The notes beneath the pieces are model-generated. The model was not told the origin of the DNA. It searched no databases and saw only the letters and a list, made by a program, of their open reading frames with translations. The position numbers and the translations under genes were made by a program. 34,600 nucleotides of DNA, taken from assembly GCA_937981575.1 (NCBI GenBank), contig CALJNR010000040.1, positions 1 to 34,600 of the forward strand. Reading direction: 5' to 3'. Below, piece by piece: positions 32,492 through 34,600 of this stretch. The DNA comes from an uncultured Clostridia bacterium (GTDB lineage: Bacteria > Bacillota > Clostridia > Lachnospirales > Cellulosilyticaceae). How positions within the stretch are numbered: position 1 is the stretch's first letter; each line of letters opens with the position of its first letter.

Positions 32492-33256
32492 ATGAAAAAA
32501 TCAATCTTAACATCAGCAGCGGCAATGGCTTCACTCGCATTACTTGCGGGGGCAATTTATGCAAATCCGACAGAGGGGAGAACAATTGTAAAACAGAAGC
32601 TTGAAAACAGTGGGGTTCTTAAGGAAGGAATAGCAATTCGGTTAGGGACATTGCCTCTTGAAGAAGCAAGTACTAAGGAAGTAACAGGCAAAATTGAGAA
32701 ATTAACAGAGCATTTTATGGTAGTAGCCGATAAGAATCAGACGCTGTATACGGTACCACTAGCAGCTTTTTCAAATCTTGAAGAATTTAAGGCATTAAAC
32801 TTGCAGATAGGAGATGAGGTTGCTTTAAAAAGTATGCAGCTTTTTGTTAAGCCAGCTGTAGAGGTTTTTGAAACGACAGAGGCAGTTGAGGCTGTTAAAG
32901 CTGCGGATGCTGAAATGGATGAAGCAGCTTTTGATGCAGGGAAGACTAAAGGCCTATTTAAAGTAATAAAGAGGCCTACAGAAAATGCTGCTGATCAAAG
33001 TGCAGTCCTTTTAGAGAAAGCTGAGCATAAAGAGGGACGTAAAGTTATCAGAAGTATTCCAGCCGTTCCGGCAGCAGCTGCCGATAAGGATACGGCCTTT
33101 CTTATCAGAAATGAAAAAGGAAGCATGGAGCCTGAAGTAACCCATGCGATAGCTATTGATATTGAAGAGGATAGTGAGCTATTTATTGCAGAAGAAATCC
33201 ATTCAAATGGCAGAACGGTAAAGCTTCCGAAGTTCACAGCAACTATGAATGAGTAA
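32492..33256 (+). CDS. Secreted protein of unknown function
   Basis: A 254-residue exported protein. The signal peptide is MKKSILTSAAAMASLALLAG followed by AIYANPTEG, with likely cleavage after AYAN-like AIYA. The mature part holds one small beta-rich unit (VTGKIEKLTEHFMVVADKNQ, then TLYTVPLAAF and LQIGDEVALKSMQLF), then a low-complexity Ala/Glu-rich section and a second stretch rich in charged residues. ATG at 32492 has GGAGG at 32480-32484; the longer frame to 32336 lacks both a binding site and a signal at its start. No family recognised. It precedes the two-component pair at 33402 and could be its sensor partner or target. Confidence 0.78.
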   Translation: MKKSILTSAAAMASLALLAGAIYANPTEGRTIVKQKLENSGVLKEGIAIRLGTLPLEEASTKEVTGKIEKLTEHFMVVADKNQTLYTVPLAAFSNLEEFKALNLQIGDEVALKSMQLFVKPAVEVFETTEAVEAVKAADAEMDEAAFDAGKTKGLFKVIKRPTENAADQSAVLLEKAEHKEGRKVIRSIPAVPAAAADKDTAFLIRNEKGSMEPEVTHAIAIDIEEDSELFIAEEIHSNGRTVKLPKFTATMNE

Positions 33257-33265
33257 AACATCCAT

Positions 33266-33306
33266 TTGGACCTTACGTCTCATTATAGTATAATATAATG
33301 AGACGT
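33266..33306 (+). promoter_or_regulatory. Promoter overlapped by a 13-bp perfect dyad, before the response regulator
   Basis: TTGGAC (33266-33271), 17 bases and TATAAT (33289-33294) form a plausible promoter. ACGTCTCATTATA (33275-33287) is perfectly complementary to TATAATGAGACGT (33294-33306), with a 6-base loop that holds most of the -10 box. Bound protein would cover the -10 and spacer, so this is more likely an operator than a terminator; no T-run follows. Confidence 0.6.
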
Positions 33307-33401
33307 GAGTGATGTAACTAGGATTGCGGGGAAAGCGCATACAAAGCAAAATGATATAACGCGCATAAATGGACAATTAACAAAGTGGAGGCAGGATAAG
33401 C

Positions 33402-34085
33402 GTGAACAAAAACATACTTCTAGTTGAAGATGATGAAAGGCTGAGAGAAATCATAACTGACTATTTTGTTAAAGAAGATTTTAAAGTCTTTCAGGCTGAA
33501 GACGGGAAAGAGGGTATCAGCTGTTTTGAAAATGAAAGAATAGATTTGGTGCTTTTAGATATTATGCTGCCTTTAGTCGATGGCTGGTCTGTCTGCAAAA
33601 GGCTAAGAAAGATTTCAGATGTACCGATTATTATGCTTACAGCAAGAGCTGATGAAGAAGATAAGCTTATGGGGTATGATTTTGGTGCAGATGATTATAT
33701 CACCAAACCTTTTAGTCCCAAAGTACTTGTAGCCAAGTCCAAAATGCTTTTAAAAAGAGCTGAAGGCTCAGTAGGCCGTACAGACGGTGTGCTTAGCTAT
33801 CAAGGGATAGAAATCAACAAGTTTTCAAGAACAACTAAAGTGAATGGACAAATCGTTGATCTCGCTCCAAAAGAATATGAACTGCTGATTTACTTAATGG
33901 AAAATAAAAATATTGTATTATCAAGAGAAAATATTTTAAGCAAAGTTTGGGGATATGACTATTTTGGAGACCAGAGGGCTGTAGATACCCATATCAAAAA
34001 ACTTCGCCATAAGCTAGGGAAGCAGGCAGTGCATATAGCTACTATTATCGGAGCAGGTTACAAGTTTGAGGTAGATGAAAAATGA
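33402..34085 (+). CDS. OmpR-family response regulator
   Basis: A 227-residue response regulator. The receiver domain has the acidic pair (VEDDE), Asp53 in LVLLDIMLP, and KPFSPKVLV; the winged helix has LAPKEYELLIYLMENKN, IVLSRENILSKVWG and the AVDTHIKKLRHKLG recognition helix. GTG at 33402 is preceded by TGGAGG. Its end overlaps the kinase start by four bases (ATGA at 34082-34085), the classic coupled pair. It may regulate its own promoter at 33266-33306. The secreted protein just upstream is a candidate target. Confidence 0.92.
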   Translation: MNKNILLVEDDERLREIITDYFVKEDFKVFQAEDGKEGISCFENERIDLVLLDIMLPLVDGWSVCKRLRKISDVPIIMLTARADEEDKLMGYDFGADDYITKPFSPKVLVAKSKMLLKRAEGSVGRTDGVLSYQGIEINKFSRTTKVNGQIVDLAPKEYELLIYLMENKNIVLSRENILSKVWGYDYFGDQRAVDTHIKKLRHKLGKQAVHIATIIGAGYKFEVDEK

Positions 34086-34600
34086 AAAAAAATAGTATTG
34101 TTCTTAAATTATTTATAACCTTTACGTTAGTTGTTTCTTTATTTCTCGGAGCTTTTATGATGGGGCAGACTCTATTTTTTGAAAAGTTTTATTCGTATAA
34201 CAAAACAGCTGTACTTAAAAAAAACCTTGATAAGTTTGCGCTTACTTATGTAAAAGAAACGTGGAATGATAAAGAGATCATTCAGCGTATTAATCAGTTT
34301 ACGGACAGCAATAATTCGCAAATAGCCATATTAGATGCCTATGGATTTCTAAAATATATGCCGACCTATGATCTGGTATTAGAGACAAGTGATCATAAGG
34401 AAATCAAAATACCTTTAAACAACATTGTATATATTAATGACTTTCAAAGCTTAAAGCTTACTACAAACTCTGAAATTGAGATTTCAGGATTCTTTAGTGA
34501 AGACCTGAAACATATTGGATTAATTGAAAGCATCAAAAATGAGCATGTAAAGTGGGAGAATACCTATGCTGAGGAGCCAGTGGTAGGGGCGCTGCCCAGT
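34082..34600 (+). CDS. Sensor histidine kinase, N-terminal part (cut by window end)
   Basis: 173 residues are visible, reaching the window end without a stop. A membrane helix (about residues 8-28, FITFTLVVSLFLGAFMMGQ) leads to an extracytoplasmic sensor region of at least 140 residues with FFEKFYSYNKTAVLKKNLDK and a beta-rich section (QIAILDAYGFLKYMP, later IEISGFFSED). No HisKA or ATPase motif has yet appeared, as expected. The ATG overlaps the regulator stop (ATGA). Kinase identity rests on position and membrane topology, not on catalytic motifs. Confidence 0.8.
   Translation, partial: MKKNSIVLKLFITFTLVVSLFLGAFMMGQTLFFEKFYSYNKTAVLKKNLDKFALTYVKETWNDKEIIQRINQFTDSNNSQIAILDAYGFLKYMPTYDLVLETSDHKEIKIPLNNIVYINDFQSLKLTTNSEIEISGFFSEDLKHIGLIESIKNEHVKWENTYAEEPVVGALPS

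Noticed and set aside
33275..33306. Dyad as a terminator for the secreted protein gene
   Set aside because: No T-run follows, and its loop carries a -10 box with a matching -35; an operator is more likely.

Overview
This is an AT-rich window with strong AAGGAGG-type ribosome binding sites, lipobox lipoproteins and consensus sigma-A promoters. It suggests a low-G+C Gram-positive (Firmicutes, probably class Clostridia). The genus cannot be fixed from the sequence alone; a Cellulosilyticum-like lachnospiral relative is only a guess. The left and middle parts are accessory DNA; the right third looks like ordinary chromosome.

Layout. 1-1660: the tail of an IS1182-type transposase with its terminator, then a complete IS4-family insertion sequence (16-bp inverted repeats at 211-226 and 1635-1650, 8-bp target duplication). 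1727-3986: a DJ-1/PfpI protein and an isochorismatase-like hydrolase, divergent from a WYL-domain regulator with a perfect sigma-A promoter. 3987-5160: no intact gene; two strong inverted repeats, one long hairpin, a broken tyrosine recombinase, then the first attC-like palindrome. About 4.8-13.45 kb: small, mostly co-directional single genes separated by a family of roughly 110-145 bp imperfect palindromes. The best copies end in the integron core sites RYYYAAC and GTTRRRY, enclosing a second 9-bp complementary box. The genes between them are a serine hydrolase, a 58-residue membrane peptide, a membrane-anchored CHAT/caspase-like protein, a GNAT acetyltransferase, an isoprenylcysteine-methyltransferase-like protein, a frameshifted quinone oxidoreductase, a flavin split-barrel protein with a divergent WYL regulator, a glyoxalase-fold protein and a membrane protein. 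This is what an integron cassette array looks like, and it is the main candidate for an undescribed system here.

13.6-17.7 kb: a four-gene iron-siderophore ABC importer on the minus strand, every junction a 4-base overlap, under a consensus promoter with a Fur box at the expected start point. 17.9-21.5 kb: a GNAT enzyme, two small lipoproteins, a small membrane protein, an unknown protein and a membrane-anchored protein whose C-terminus resembles domains seen at the ends of polymorphic toxins. A degenerate relative of the palindromes lies at 19345-19470. 21.5-26.9 kb: RraA-like aldolase, 4-OT tautomerase, MFS transporter, PH-domain membrane protein, APH-family kinase and YitT-family membrane protein.

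27.3-30.9 kb: a coiled-coil protein, a His-rich protein whose ribosome binding site is buried in a perfect 12-bp stem, and a histidine kinase/response regulator pair whose kinase has a His/Cys-rich cytoplasmic N-terminus and no extracellular sensor. 31058-31335: a non-coding transcription unit with consensus promoter, several nested helices and an intrinsic terminator. 31.4-34.6 kb: a methyltransferase, a secreted protein of unknown function, and a second OmpR-type regulator overlapping a sensor kinase cut by the window end; a promoter upstream of that regulator is overlapped by a 13-bp perfect dyad.
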